DNA of 38,791 nt, taken from contig JBOZIK010000001.1 in assembly GCA_051453625.1 (NCBI GenBank), positions 94,384,164-94,422,954 on the forward strand. The letters are read 5' to 3'. The translations under genes were made by a program, and so were the position numbers. Below are positions 1 to 12,288 of this stretch, one piece after another (positions within the stretch are counted from its first letter, which is position 1; each line of letters begins with the position of its first letter). Source of the stretch: Welwitschia mirabilis. Taxonomy: Eukaryota; Gnetophyta; Gnetopsida; Welwitschiales. The notes under the pieces are model-generated. The model made no database searches and had not been told where the DNA came from. It saw nothing but the letters and a program-made list of their open reading frames with translations.

Positions 1-355
1 ATAGTTTTGCTTTATCTCTCAAAGTGATGGGAAAGATGACCATGTAGGTTCTATCACTTATACATTTTTTATCATTTCCGGAAGTAAGAATAAGTTGTTT
101 TATATCAGTAATGTGTTGTAAAAGATCTTCATCAGGTTCTCTAGTAAAGGTAGAATAAGCATTTAGGTTATGGAGTTCTACATCATCACTAGAAGGTAAG
201 TCAAAAGGAGTTTGAATTTCATGTTTTTTGTTCATTATAAAATCTTTAAGAGTGATATGGATATTGGTATCAGAATGAGTGGTAGTAGGGATTTCAATGA
301 CAAGGGTTAGATTTGGTGAAATAGTTTGTTTAAGATTTTAGCATGAGGTAGACAT
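1..355 (-). pseudogene. LTR-retrotransposon Gag, N-terminal fragment, cut by the window edge
   Basis: On the minus strand a reading frame starts at an ATG at 355-353, meets one stop after five codons (MSTSC*), and is then open for about 110 codons to the edge of the window, with an internal Met at 235. The end of the frame, including YSTFTREPDEDLLQHITDIK and later VIFPITLRDKAKL, matches the layout of the plant retrotransposon Gag domain (Retrotrans_gag family), where a short helix is followed by a conserved F-P-x-S/T-L-x-D-x-A-x-x-W block. In that family the protein packages element RNA into particles. The rest of gag and pol would lie to the left of the window. The single early stop could be bypassed by the Met at 235, so this may be a fairly young copy. 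The Gypsy-like assignment is inference from the motif; I see no LTR or primer-binding site upstream. Confidence 0.55.
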
Positions 356-1729
356 GGTAGTAAAATCAAACTCTATAGAAATAAAAATAGAGATTGTAAG
401 AATTTTAAAATCTTGCATACCTTCATTGTTTTTACTTATTTTAATTTCTAGGTTTATTAAACCTTCTCTAATATTTTCAATAATCAATAGCTACTCTCTA
501 TGGTATTTTTATTTCTTACTAGATTTAACCATTCATTCTCAATCTTAGATGTGTAAAGTGTCATTCTTATAGTTATCTAGACAATATCCTGTAGACGATA
601 GAAACACAAAAACCATAAAAAAGGAAAAAGCATAAAATAGAAATGAAAGATTGACTCTAACAAAAACCTCAGAAAATAGATTGTCGTCCACTTCCTTCAT
701 CTAAATGACTAATGGGACGATGGAATAAAACCCTAAAAATTTTAATAGAAAAACTAAAACAGAAAACTCATGGCACAAAGGCTATTATTGTCATGCATCA
801 TCTGGAAGATGAAGCAGATGACTAATTTTTATTACAGAATAAAAAAACAAACTTTGATTTAAAATACAGAAAACTGACTTTGTAGAAAGGGAAAACCTAT
901 GCTATTGTAGATAATGGAACACCACTACTACAATAAGCATCCAAATCAAAATACTCACTAAAGCAATAATAACTCTCAAACTCTAAGCACCCTTCCCCGA
1001 CAACAGCAGGATGTTGTGGTACATATTTATGCAAAGTTTACATCCTAAGTAGAATTTTAATAATTACAAATAATAATGTATAAAAACAACATACTAATAT
1101 AGATGATATTTGATCTGAATTTCATAATCTGTCAAAGGTTAAACTAGAAAATAAGAGAGTTGCTTTAAAAGAGAAATGTTTATATCCTAATCTATAGAAA
1201 TAACTTAAAATGCATGAAAAAAAGTAAAACACACTTATGCAAAGATAATCTATGAAAAAGAATATAATATTGCAGTTGACCTAAACTAATCAAGCACAAC
1301 CTTGACAAAGGTTATCTTCATAACCTATATCACAAAAGAAACTGTCACTAGATCTTAAGCAACATAAGCTTTAAGGGAGAGAAACATTCACATATTAAAG
1401 CATAAAAAGGAAATATTTTATATTAAGAATTGAACTGCATTCGTGTTACAAAGTAGCCAAACCTCAATGGAGGAAACACTATCCAACACTAAGGAAATAT
1501 CTCTCTAAAACTATAAGATGGATCTTCAGCCCTTCAATCTCCTATCACAATAATTTCAAGTGCAAACGAAGATAAAAAGGAGTCAGGGATGAGATCTCTA
1601 TTTATTAACTAAAAATACAGAAAAAAAAATATAGAAAAAACATGGGTAAACCATAATGACCATGCAAAGAGAAAATAGAAATACAAGTAATAAAAGTTTA
1701 ATGAATGTTTAGTATAAAACTTACAACAG
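356..1729. other. AT-rich stretch without a gene
   Basis: No coding frame of interest is visible on either strand. A motif of the type CATCATCTGGA-AGATGAAGCAGATGA lies near 797-821 and a related one (CATCCAGATGATGAGGTAGATGATG) near 1846-1870. The same core forms a hairpin at 1730-1757, so the stretch may be the decayed 5' flank or LTR of the Gag fragment at 1-355. Confidence 0.4.
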
Positions 1730-1757
1730 TATCATCTGGATAGTTGTCCAGATGATA
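1730..1757. repeat. Near-perfect hairpin, 11 bp stem and 6 base loop
   Basis: TATCATCTGGA (1730-1740) and TCCAGATGATA (1747-1757) are exact reverse complements separated by TAGTTG. The core ATCATCTGGA recurs in the neighbourhood. The role is unknown; it could be part of an LTR or of a small foldback element. Confidence 0.6.
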
Positions 1758-3689
1758 AAAGAGATGATGCAATCTTATGATCCATCCACATCAACTACCA
1801 GTTAGACTTTAGTCAGCATCTAGTTGGCATTATTGCCTATACATTCATCCAGATGATGAGGTAGATGATGGACTTTAATAATTCTTTACTCATTACATTA
1901 GCCTCAATGTTTGTAATAAGTTATCTTTAGAAATACAAAGTATTCATATTTGTTTAGAATGCTTGTAAATTATCATGGAGATTACATAGTTCTATCCTTT
2001 TCATCTAAGCTCTCTATTATTATGGAAACCAAGCATTTATCTATCTATTTACCTATAAAATAACTCATAATACTCTATCAAATATGCGTAATTTGGCAGC
2101 GCAACAAGATATATAAAAAGTTATATCTCTCTTAAATAGAAATGTTCCAAGTGACTTAAGGTCCAAATTCTTACATATGTCTTTGTAATAAGGATATATT
2201 GGATAAAGATTAGAGGGGAAATAATAAGGACTACTTAGATTTTATCATCAAGTCAATAGGGAGGCATAAGTGTAATTAATTTTAAAATTTACTAAGTCTA
2301 AGTTATGAGTAGGTCATTAAGATTACATAATATTTTTCCTTAAGGGAGGTATATAACTGAGGTAATTAAAACTGACTAATAACTTAGATATCCATCAAGG
2401 TAATTCACATTTTGTCTTTTTACTCCCTTAGGAGATAAGAATATCATCCTTAGAAAGGATATGATCACTATCTAGGTTTAGGATAAGACCCTAAAATTGA
2501 TAAATCTACATCCTCATCATGTAATAATTAACTAGCCCCTCACATTAAGACATTTTTAATAAAGTACCTTTATTTATTCTTATTTATATAGGCTTTTCAC
2601 CAATTTGGAGTTTTTTTTTTTTTCTTTTTAATTATCACACATTGTGGTTTGATAGAGCACTTAGATTTTTGGGCTTGATTTCCTTTCATTATAATTATAC
2701 CTCCTTGTCATGATATTTTTCAATCTCTTTGCTTTTATGACAATGTAACTTAGATAGATTACTTGAACTTGTTAATGAGAGCAAATCCCTTTTCCTATAA
2801 CTATATCATTATCTTGAGTTTTCCTTTTTTTACTCTTTTGCATTCTAAAAAGATTTTTTTATGTGTCAAATAGATCACTTTTAGTAGTGGATGTGAGCAA
2901 GATCCCTTTGGAATTTGACTTTACCTCATAACTTATTAACCTTTTATGTCTCTTTTTAACTTTCATCATTACATTAATGTAAAAGGTAGAATCTAGATAT
3001 TATCAGATAGCCTTACTCGAGTATTGACTATAGGAATTATAAACAATCTTGTAGTAACTTTACATGATGTTTAGAGTTGAAATGAATGAAATGAATATTT
3101 TATGTTTATAATGGACATTTATGGATTTAATAAATATTTCTTTTGATAAAGTGCATGTTCCTCTTCAGAATCTAGATGGGGGTAAAAAATGCATAGAAAA
3201 CCATTAATAGTAAGTGAACAAAGATAATGTGAAAATTACTAGTCATTCTAGATAAAAAGTTAGTTGATAGAAGAAAGTCAACTTACAATAGTTATTATAC
3301 TTTGCATGATTCATTTTACATAAAGAATGATCTATAATTTATCAACCTCATTATGAGCATGAATGATATTCATTATGGGAAAGGCAAAATGCATTCACTC
3401 ATAACTTAGATGATATGTATTAAGGTGAAGGTTATTGAGATAGACCTAAAGAATAAAGTATGAATTTATTACATTAACCTGGTTTATTATTGTTTGGAGG
3501 ATTCATATCATTATAACTACATTTTATCTTTTCATGAAACTAAGTAATTATATACTATAAACTTTAACATGCTCAATAAGGATCTTATTATCATAGAAAT
3601 GTAATTTTAATTTCACAAGTTTCTTATCCTCTGATGTAGCATTTAAAGTTTCTTATTCTCATGGTTCTCCTTGTCATCATAAGTAGTCT
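1758..3689. other. AT-rich stretch without a recognisable gene
   Basis: Short broken frames only. The right part (from about 3100) may be the decayed gag region of the copia element that becomes recognisable after 3690, but I cannot align it by eye. A run of T lies near 2610-2623. Confidence 0.35.
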
Positions 3690-5300
3690 ACCAACAACTC
3701 CCATTTACAAAAGGAATCACATCATGATAAGGATAAGACTTCATAGAAATAGCAGATTAAGAAATTTAATCAAACTTAGTTAAAAAAGAGGTAAGTTTAA
3801 AATACTATCAATCCTAAGTAAAACAAATATTAGTGCTCACGATGCCATAGATAAGGTCATATTATGGACTTTATAGGATACCTTAGGATAAGATAAAGTC
3901 TACACCTAAGTAAATGTAGTTACTGAAGAATCTAATTCCCTTAATGATGAAACTATTAAGTTAAATATAGTTTTTAATAACTCTAACTTTGTGGGTATTA
4001 GTGAGCATATACCTCATGATGAGATGTGGATTCTTAACACAAGTGTAACTTGTGACATGACTTACAACATGATTATTTTGATAACTTTGTTGAAGTACCA
4101 AGTTAGGTTTATTTGTTAGAAAAAACTCCAATTTTAGTAAAAGGCTATGATTTATTTACTCTTAACTTGATATTGCTCTCTTCATAGACTCTTTCTCATG
4201 TTTTATGTATTCCTTTTTCCAGGTTATGTCTTCTATCACTTTCTACTTTAGTATGATAAGATCACTTAATTTTTAGAATGAAGCACCTAGGGGCTATTTA
4301 TGATAGCAAGCAATAACTGATTATGAAAGGCTACATGGATGAAAATTTTTATTCATATTCATGGTTATGTCAAGATGTAATAGATTGCTTACATAGTTTC
4401 ACATGATGAGATCTATCTCTTACTATTACGGTATGCTCTACTAGAATATCCTACTTCTCTTATGATGAATGCAATGCGTGAGAATGATCACTAGCTTTTT
4501 CCATTTATTTCATGGGATTTCCCTCAGTGTGAAGCATGTGTAATGGACAAAGCAACTTGATAGTGATTTGCATGAAATATGTGGTGTATTGATCACAATC
4601 CTATGCTTATTCAAAATGATTTATGTGAACCTATTCTAGTTTCCACTCTTTAAGGATTTCATTATGTTATCTCTTTTATTGATAATTATTCTTGAACAAC
4701 TTGGGTTTATTTTATCAAATCAAAATCTCATAGTTTAGATATTTTCAAGAATTTCAAATCTAAAGTGGAAAATCAACTTAAATATCAAATTAAAAGCTTC
4801 CACTTAGATAATGTGGTGAGTTTATATCTATGGAGTTTAAGAACTTTCTCACTTCTAAGGGCATTCAACATTTGAAGACCTCCCTTAGGATATATAAAAA
4901 AAAGGCATTGCTAAGTGATTTAATTATATTATTATGATATGACACATTTCATGATGCATTTTAGTGATTATAAGACCTATCTTTATGGTAAAGCAGTGAA
5001 GACAATTGTGCATCTTGATAACTGCATTGGTTAATCTACTAAAAAGGAAGTATCTCTAGTTAAAATGTGGTATGAATATAAGCTAAAATTAAACCATTTT
5101 TACATTTTTGATTGTAAGTAATATGTCCATGATGATAAAATTAGAGCACATGCTTACATCAGCATTTTATGGGATATCTAACTGACTAGAAGGGTTATTG
5201 AGTTCATCTCCTAGAGCATCATAGGATCATCATTTCTTGTGATTTCATCTTTTCAAAGACTTCAAACAATAATTCTTAATTTGATCCTTTAAAGATTTAT
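3690..5300 (+). pseudogene. Ty1/copia-type gag-pol fossil
   Basis: Domain landmarks appear in the canonical copia order, scattered over three frames with stops and frameshifts. A Lys/His-rich Gag tail precedes a CCHC-type knuckle at 3834-3872 (C-S-R-C, then G-H-I-M-D, last Cys lost). An aspartic protease start at 4021-4068 reads DEMWILNTSVTCDMTYN, against the family pattern W-I-L-D-S/T-G-A/C-S-x-H-M-T; the catalytic Asp is now Asn. A pre-integrase CEACVMDKA block lies near 4525-4556. The integrase core from 4653 contains FIDNYS, then TTWVYFIKSKSHSLDIFKNF and HLDN at about 4800, in the place of the second catalytic Asp. Near 5040-5120 the capsid-proximal block V-x-M-W-Y-E-Y-K-L-K-L-N-H-F-Y-I-F-D-C follows. 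The order protease, integrase and then (lost) reverse transcriptase separates copia from Gypsy. The reverse transcriptase and RNase H are not recognisable after 5300. Confidence 0.72.
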
Positions 5301-5639
5301 TCTTAATCTAACCTAATTACCATATTGAATGCTGAATGTTCTACAATTAAGAGGAGAGATGTGTTTACTAGTCAAGCTTCAATTCCTTCTATTGGTATAA
5401 CTTCTTTGCAACCTATAGGAATTTAGCAATTTAATTCTCTAAGCATGTTTAGTTATGATTATAGTAGCAATTCAGTAGGTTCTCTGAATGAAGATGCTAA
5501 TACTACTAGAATATGACATTGATGTACTTGGTTACAATCTACTCTTCAAGATGTTCATGATGATGAGAAGGGTAAAATTGAAACCATACAAAGCTTGCAT
5601 ACAACTCATGATGATGATGATGATGAGATTTATTTAACT

Positions 5640-5960
5640 TTTAATGATAAACCAACTTATTTAAAAGATATCATTCTACACACTTAGTAGATTTAAGTCA
5701 TAAAATAAAAATATTATGCTCTTGTAGAAAGTGGTACATAGGAGTTATTCCATAAAATCAAGAAACTTATATAACATAAAGTTATTACACTAGTACATCA
5801 TCCGACCATTGAACTAATAACAAATAATCAAATAAAGTTACTTGGTTAAAATAAGTTCTAGTATTTTCAACCCAAGATTGAATTGATGATGAGTTAATTC
5901 CAACTCATTCTTTCTTAAACATTGTGGGATTCATTTCACTTTTAAGTCTCTAATTAAATT
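5640..5960 (+). pseudogene. Possible second retroviral-type protease fragment
   Basis: After the copia fossil a frame with stops reads YALVESGT, then ELFHKIKKL and later HPTIELITNNQIKLLG. This resembles the start of Gypsy-type proteases (A-L-V-D-S-G-A-T-x-x-F-I, then an L-A-N-G-x block). The active-site Asp would be Glu. It is preceded by an acidic run encoded by a GATGAT microsatellite near 5608-5628. If real, it is a different element nested against the copia fossil. Confidence is low because the match is short. Confidence 0.25.
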
Positions 5961-6113
5961 TACTCTTAATCCTAGTACTATAGGATGTATAGTATAATTA
6001 TGGCCTAGTACTATGGAATGTGTAGTACTTATTTTGGATTAGTATTATGGGATGTCTAATGCACATAATAAGCCTACCTGTTGTGGGATGTGTAGTAGTA
6101 AATTGACTACTTA
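5961..6113 (+). repeat. Degenerate tandem repeat, unit about 36 bases
   Basis: Four diverged units follow one another. Each carries the pattern C-CTAGTACTATGG-ATGTGTAGTA with variations (CCTAGTACTATAGGATGTAT, CCTAGTACTATGGAATGTGT, ATTAGTATTATGGGATGTCT, CCTACCTGTTGTGGGATGTG). The array abuts the sequence gap at 6129, which may reflect an assembly break in a longer array. Confidence 0.6.
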
Positions 6114-6128
6114 TTTAACAAATTAGTT

Positions 6129-6855
6129 NNNNNNNNNNNNNNNNNNNNNNNNNNNNNNNNNNNNNNNNNNNNNNNNNNNNNNNNNNNNNNNNNNNNNNNN
6201 NNNNNNNNNNNNNNNNNNNNNNNNNNNNNNNNNNNNNNNNNNNNNNNNNNNNNNNNNNNNNNNNNNNNNNNNNNNNNNNNNNNNNNNNNNNNNNNNNNNN
6301 NNNNNNNNNNNNNNNNNNNNNNNNNNNNNNNNNNNNNNNNNNNNNNNNNNNNNNNNNNNNNNNNNNNNNNNNNNNNNNNNNNNNNNNNNNNNNNNNNNNN
6401 NNNNNNNNNNNNNNNNNNNNNNNNNNNNNNNNNNNNNNNNNNNNNNNNNNNNNNNNNNNNNNNNNNNNNNNNNNNNNNNNNNNNNNNNNNNNNNNNNNNN
6501 NNNNNNNNNNNNNNNNNNNNNNNNNNNNNNNNNNNNNNNNNNNNNNNNNNNNNNNNNNNNNNNNNNNNNNNNNNNNNNNNNNNNNNNNNNNNNNNNNNNN
6601 NNNNNNNNNNNNNNNNNNNNNNNNNNNNNNNNNNNNNNNNNNNNNNNNNNNNNNNNNNNNNNNNNNNNNNNNNNNNNNNNNNNNNNNNNNNNNNNNNNNN
6701 NNNNNNNNNNNNNNNNNNNNNNNNNNNNNNNNNNNNNNNNNNNNNNNNNNNNNNNNNNNNNNNNNNNNNNNNNNNNNNNNNNNNNNNNNNNNNNNNNNNN
6801 NNNNNNNNNNNNNNNNNNNNNNNNNNNNNNNNNNNNNNNNNNNNNNNNNNNNNNN
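6129..6855. other. Assembly gap (727 N)
   Basis: Run of N. Apparent reading frames across it are artefacts. Confidence 0.99.
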
Positions 6856-7619
6856 TATATGCACATTGTGGTTCCATGCCTATAGATACATAAAAATCCT
6901 AATAAAACCCTAATGATGTGCTTTCCTTTAAAACTAGGCTCTTCTATGAAATAAGGATGGAGGAATATTATGGAGAAATAAAAATTTTAGTTTGGAAAAA
7001 TCTTACTTATTTCTCTTACTCTTCTATTTTCCAACAAAAAGATCCTTAAGAATTGGTAATACTATAAATTTTGTTGATTTTCCTTTAATTTGTATTACCA
7101 AGGATAGAGCTGAAAAGGGGAGCTCCCAAAGCTTCCATAATTTCATTTTTTAAGAACCTCATTGAGAAGTCTCTTAAGAGAAGAAGAGGTAGTTACTAAA
7201 GGAAAGATATTCTAAAGCCTTTTAATGTTTGGTTTACTCTAATCATGAAGTATGTCACTTTTAGGATCATTTTGACAAGATTAATAAGCTCCACTTCCAT
7301 TTTTTGACTACTATGATGGAGGAATTTTAAATAAATCTTTCATTCTTCCTCTCTTATTTCCTCCACTACTCTCTTCAAAGCTACAAGGTAAGGCATGTAG
7401 GATTATTTTGGCTTCTTTATCAAAGAAAAATTCAAATAGATGCAAGAATCTTAAATTAGTAAGAAATTTTAATAGGACCTATCCAAAAAATTCTATTATA
7501 AGAGGCTCCAAAGTATACAGAAAGTGATGAGAATCATAGCATTCCTGCACCGAATGGGTACATCAAAATGCACTAAAAGATAAAAAATAATTCTAGCTTG
7601 ATACTCAGGAGAAAGAATA
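6856..7619. other. No recognisable gene
   Basis: Only short frames. The stretch could be the decayed part of another element or the distal 5' flank of LINE copy A; no boundary or target-site duplication can be seen by eye. Confidence 0.35.
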
Positions 7620-7902
7620 GTAGCCATAACTCTTAGGAGTAATAATCAATCATAGGAGGAAGAAGAGGCGAGGAAATTTCATGAGAGATTGGAGCTCTAC
7701 TAGGGTTCTAATCTCTGTAAGATTTATCGGATCTAGAGACAAGAAGGTATAGGTCTTGAAGATGATGGTTCGATGGGGGAGGTTTCAGTCCCTGATCACA
7801 AAGTAAGGGGGGCGTTTTCAGCTGCAGGATAGCTATTATTAGGTAAGTTTGAGGAGTCCTTTTATCTTATAATTTTGATTAGTTTTTTAGGGTTTTCTTG
7901 AG

Positions 7903-9000
7903 GTGTTTGACTCCAAGATCGAGAAGACTCAGTTCTTGAGAGAGGAAAAATCCATCATATTGAACATTGATGAAGATGTATGTAGTGAAATTGAGAAAAA
8001 ACTTAAGTTCAGCCTCATCGACAAGTTTGTCTTATCTAGCCCTCGACCTCAATTGAATTAAACTTGTGATTGGGTCATAATAAAATGGGTAGGAATCAGT
8101 AAGGTGGATGTTATTATAATGCCAAAAGGACTGGTTTATTCCAACTAGATAATGAATAAGATCGGAATGAAATCATAGTAAGAGGACCATGGTTTTTTAG
8201 AGCTAGAGGCCTTACCCTAGCCAAATGGATGCTAGGGATGTAATTAGACCCACAACTGTTTAAAAAACTTTTAATCTGGATCTGCATCTTTAAGTTTCCT
8301 TTAGAGTTTTGGGATGAATATCTACTAAGAATAATGGCTTATCGATTTGGAGATCTGATCAAGCTAGATCGAATCACGATTAAACAAACCAAATTGGTTT
8401 TAGCTAGATTTTGTATGTGGATGAGTATCGAAAATACTAAGGAAACCTAATCCATAAAGTTTAGATCCAAATAGGGAACTTATGATCTGTACATTATATA
8501 TGAAAATCTTCCGATTCCCTGCTCAACCTGTGGAAAATCGGGACACCCCTTAGGAAGATGTGCTCCTCCTTAGAAGAAATGCTCACACTATGGAAAACTG
8601 GGTTACCTATGAGAAGAATAATAGAAGAGATTGATTGATATTGAAGAAAAGCAAAAAGAAAATTATACTTTTTGAAGGAAGACTAGTCATAATTAGAACA
8701 TATGTAGACATAAGCAAAGAAAGGAATAAACTAGAAAAAGCGCCACTATTTTTTCAAAGTAAAGTAAGAGAAATGAAGATCCATAATAGAAAAACCCATT
8801 TCAACCTCTTATGAATGAGAATGACACCAATTAAACCTTCAAGAGGATGAATATAATAAAGTGGAAACCTAGATGAAGGAAAGGCCCAGTAACAGAATCT
8901 TACGAGAATAAGAAATGATAGAGAATGTTGCAAATAGTTCCCAAGCTACTATCAAAGACATATTGAAAAAAGGACAAGCATCTAGAAAGGGGCAAAACAC
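7903..9000 (+). pseudogene. LINE copy A ORF1: DUF4283-like RNA-binding protein with CCHC knuckle
   Basis: The start is placed by alignment with copy C, whose ORF1 begins MFPKMERNQF; here the ATG has become GTG (7903-7905, VFDSKIEKTQF). The N-terminal part contains NIDEDVCSEIEKKLKFSLID and, after several stops, MPKGLV, the RGPWFF-like block and a run ending FGDLIKLDRITIKQTKLVLA. This is the layout of the plant LINE DUF4283 domain. At 8520-8561 an intact knuckle reads CSTCGKSGHPLGRC (C-x2-C-x4-H-x4-C), followed by a second, broken one (KKCSHYGKLGY). In L1 elements ORF1p binds element RNA and forms the particle with ORF2p. A frameshift after LVYSN and many stops inactivate it. The C-terminal third, about 8620-9000, is Lys-rich and poorly conserved. 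Confidence 0.72.
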
Positions 9001-9005
9001 CCCCA

Positions 9006-12000
9006 ATGAATTATCTTTCATAAAACTATAGGGGATTAGGGTTCTCCTATAAGAAAAAGACCCTACAAAATATAATTATTCAACATAACATAAATCTAGT
9101 CTACATACAGGGGACAAAGATAAAACAAGACATGGGAAACATGAAGATAGGGTAGCAATAGACCTCTTTTAGCATAGCTGCCCAAGGTAACTCTAGTGGT
9201 CTTTTGGTTTCTACTAAAAAAGAAGGCAGATTTAATTTGTAGTAGTCAAAATCACATTATGATTTTTCTTAAGAATTAAGGATGGATCATAACAAATATT
9301 TACAATTCACAACACAATCTAGATAAGGCCACGGTATTAGAAGAAGCTTAAAGGAATGTGGTAGATAAGTTCAAATGGATAATTTTGGGCTACTGTAATC
9401 AATGCCTCCACTATTGGAAAAAATCAGGTGGTGATAACTGGAACTCTAGAGGGGCTTCTATCTTAAAAGATTTTTTGGTAAGACATTCTCTCATGGATAT
9501 ATCCATCACTAGTTGTAAGTACATATGGTCAAATAGAAAAGCAGGTGCAGAGCTAATAATATCCAAGATTGATAGAGTGATGATTAGTAAATATCTAGCT
9601 AAACTTCTACTTAAAGCCTATGTCCTGAATAGGATTACCTCGAATCACTATGCCATTATTCTAAGAGAAAGAGCATTTTCGCCCCCAAAAATCCTATTTT
9701 ATATGGAACAGTACTGGATTAACAGAACCGAAACTAAAGTGCTTCTAGAAAGAATCTAGGCATAATATGATAGTATACAATCTGTTACTTTCTTATATAG
9801 AGGCCTCAATACATTGAAGGATCACATAAGAGATTGGAGAAGAAAAGACAAAGAGATATTTGACTCAAAATCTAAAATCGAGGAGGAATTCAACTGTATT
9901 CAAACTGAATAGAATAAGGGAGGTAATCAGGAAAGCCTTAGAAACAGAGAATATCAGTGCTTAATGAAGCTCTAAGAAATTTATGAGGATGAAGAGAATT
10001 ATTGAAGAAAACGTCAAGGATCAAGTGGCTTAAAGAATGTGATAGACATACTAGATTCTTCTTCCAGTAGGCCAACCAGTATAGATCTAATAACAGAATT
10101 AAAAAGCTCATAATAATAGGTTGTGTTATAGAAAATGAAGATGAAATAATAAAGGAAATGCAGGACTATCTTCAGAAAGTCTGGGAATGGAACAATATCT
10201 CCCCCAACCTAATCCCAGAGAACAAGAAGATTTTAGAGGAGGATAACCAAATGCCAAGTAAACCCCTGAGTAGAAAGAAGATACTAGCTGCAATCAGATT
10301 AATGAAGAATAACCAACCACCTAGTCCGGATGGATGGCCAATCGAACTCTTCAAAACCTACTTTTCTATCCTAGGGGATAACCTCCATGATGCAATGTAG
10401 GAAATATTCCATAACCGATGGATTTCTAGAGAGATGGATAGAACCAAAGTAGTTCTCATTCCAAAAAAAAGGGATGCGAATAGACCAGAGGACTTTAGGC
10501 CCTTAGGTATGTGTAATGTTATTTATAGAATCTTCATAAAAATTATGATTGGTTGAATCTCCCCTTTGCTTCTTAATGTGATCTTAAAGAATCGAGTTGG
10601 CTTCATTCATTTCAGGTATATTCAAGACCAAATTCTTTTAACCCATGAAATTATTCACTCTATTAAAAGCCCAAATTTCCATTTTTCATTGCTAAACTAG
10701 ATATTATAAAATATTATGACTCAGTTAATTGGCAAGCTTTAGGATGCATTCTTAGGAAAATTGGTTTCTCTCAAGATATTATTAACCTATGGCTAGACAT
10801 GCAGACTTCGGCTGAGTTTAGTGTAGAGGTCAATAGTCACAGGTCAAACTTCTTCTCAGTGAAAAGAGGTTTGAGACAAGAGGATCGTCTATTCTCATAC
10901 CTCTTTCTATTTGTAATGAATGTTTTATAGGTTTTCTTAAGAAACAACAGAGTTGTAAGAATCAGAATTAGAGGAAAAATTTCTCTTAATAATCACTATG
11001 CAGATGGTACCATCATCATAATCAACGTAATCAGTCAGTAAGCAAAAGCTATAAAAAATGCTATGAACACATTTGCAGAGGTAACAAGGCTTTACACTAA
11101 TTAAAAAAAATCAAGAATTTATACCTTGTATAGACAATGTATCAAAAGGGACAAAATCGCCCGCATCATGAATGCAAAGTTAGGAGACTTTCAGGGCATC
11201 TACCTGGGCATTCTTCTATGGAATTGGCATAGGACAAGTACCTAGAATTACATTCTAGAATCTATATTAAGAAGTGCAGCTCTTGGTATAACAACTTCCT
11301 ATCCTCAAAGGCTAAAATTATTCTTACAAATTCCTGTCTAATTTCTTTCTTTCAGTATATAGTTTCGTTATCTTTCCCCCAAAGAATATCATTCAAAAAA
11401 TTGATAGGATCTTAAAATATTTTATCTGGTCAGGGAAAAAAACCACCACAGAATACATCTCTGTAAATTGGAAATCATAGCTCATCCTAGGGAATTAGAA
11501 GAATGGAAAATTCAAAAACCTAAAGATTGTATTCTCACATGAGCTTAAAGGATTTTAAAGAGATTATAAGAGGGAGGGTAACAATGGAGTGAATTAATTA
11601 ATCACAAGTACAGAAACTGGACAATTGAGTATGAAGTGTTATATCTTTGAAAGCATCTTTGTAGAGCTCACTAACAACCTTTTAAATTAAACATCTCTTA
11701 GATTAAAACAAACAAATAGATCTTGATCAAAAAATATGGCAAACAAGATGGTTACAAAAAGCATTGGAGGGAATAAATATCAAAAAAATTAAAGTATTTT
11801 ATTGGCTAAAAGAGCATCACTGAATTTTGATAAGAGATCAATTATCAAAAAGGGGATTTTAGGTTGATGTTAAATGTCCCATATACTAGTCTAATCCTGA
11901 AACTGCACAACATCTCTTTCATTAATACGCATCTAATAAGGAGTTAATCATCTTAATGAGAAAGTACTATCAAAGTTGCGGTGCCTCTGACATGCATTTA

Positions 12001-12288
12001 GTAGATTGGATTCACCTAACTTTATGGCAGATATGGCAGATTAGAAATAGTACAATTTTTAATCATGCCCCCCTTACCTTCCCTATTTATATAGCTAGAA
12101 AGATATTCTGCAATTATTCTCAAATTAAAATTGTCATGGACACCACTCTAACCTATGAACCTACTGACCTAGGCCTCTTTGAGGGATGCCTAGAGCTATG
12201 GAAGAAAATACAGGCAATGGAGTGGAGAACCCTTCTACATAAACTGAGAGATGACATGGGGGCTGATATTGCCCCTTTTTACAAGTGA
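9006..12288 (+). pseudogene. LINE copy A ORF2: AP-type endonuclease and reverse transcriptase
   Basis: The ATG at 9006 opens MNYLS*NYRGLGFSYKKKTL, which matches the W-N-x-R-G-L-G start of L1 endonucleases with the Trp lost. Further on, GYCNQ (9388-9402) stands for the catalytic GDFN-type block, YIWSNRKAG for the Y-T-W-S-N block, and SNH (9640-9648) for the S-D-H active site. The reverse transcriptase begins after 10158. LMKNNQPPSPDG (about 10300-10335) is the K-x-P-G-x-D-G block, followed by VVLIPKKRDANRPEDFRPL, and YADG (10997-11008) stands in place of YADD, so an active-site Asp is lost. The C-terminal frame from 11956 contains LWQIWQIRNSTIF, typical of the region beyond the zf-RVT in plant LINEs. 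It ends at a TGA at 12286-12288. Family function: it nicks target DNA and copies element RNA at the nick. At least a dozen stops and frameshifts are present. Confidence 0.8.

Noticed and set aside
354-548. 64-codon plus-strand frame, Ile/Leu/Ser-rich
   Set aside because: Low-complexity AT-rich translation opposite the Gag upstream region; no motif.
6107-6877. Long reading frames across the N run, and similar frames at 12920-13102 and 24329-24584
   Set aside because: They consist of unknown bases and carry no information.
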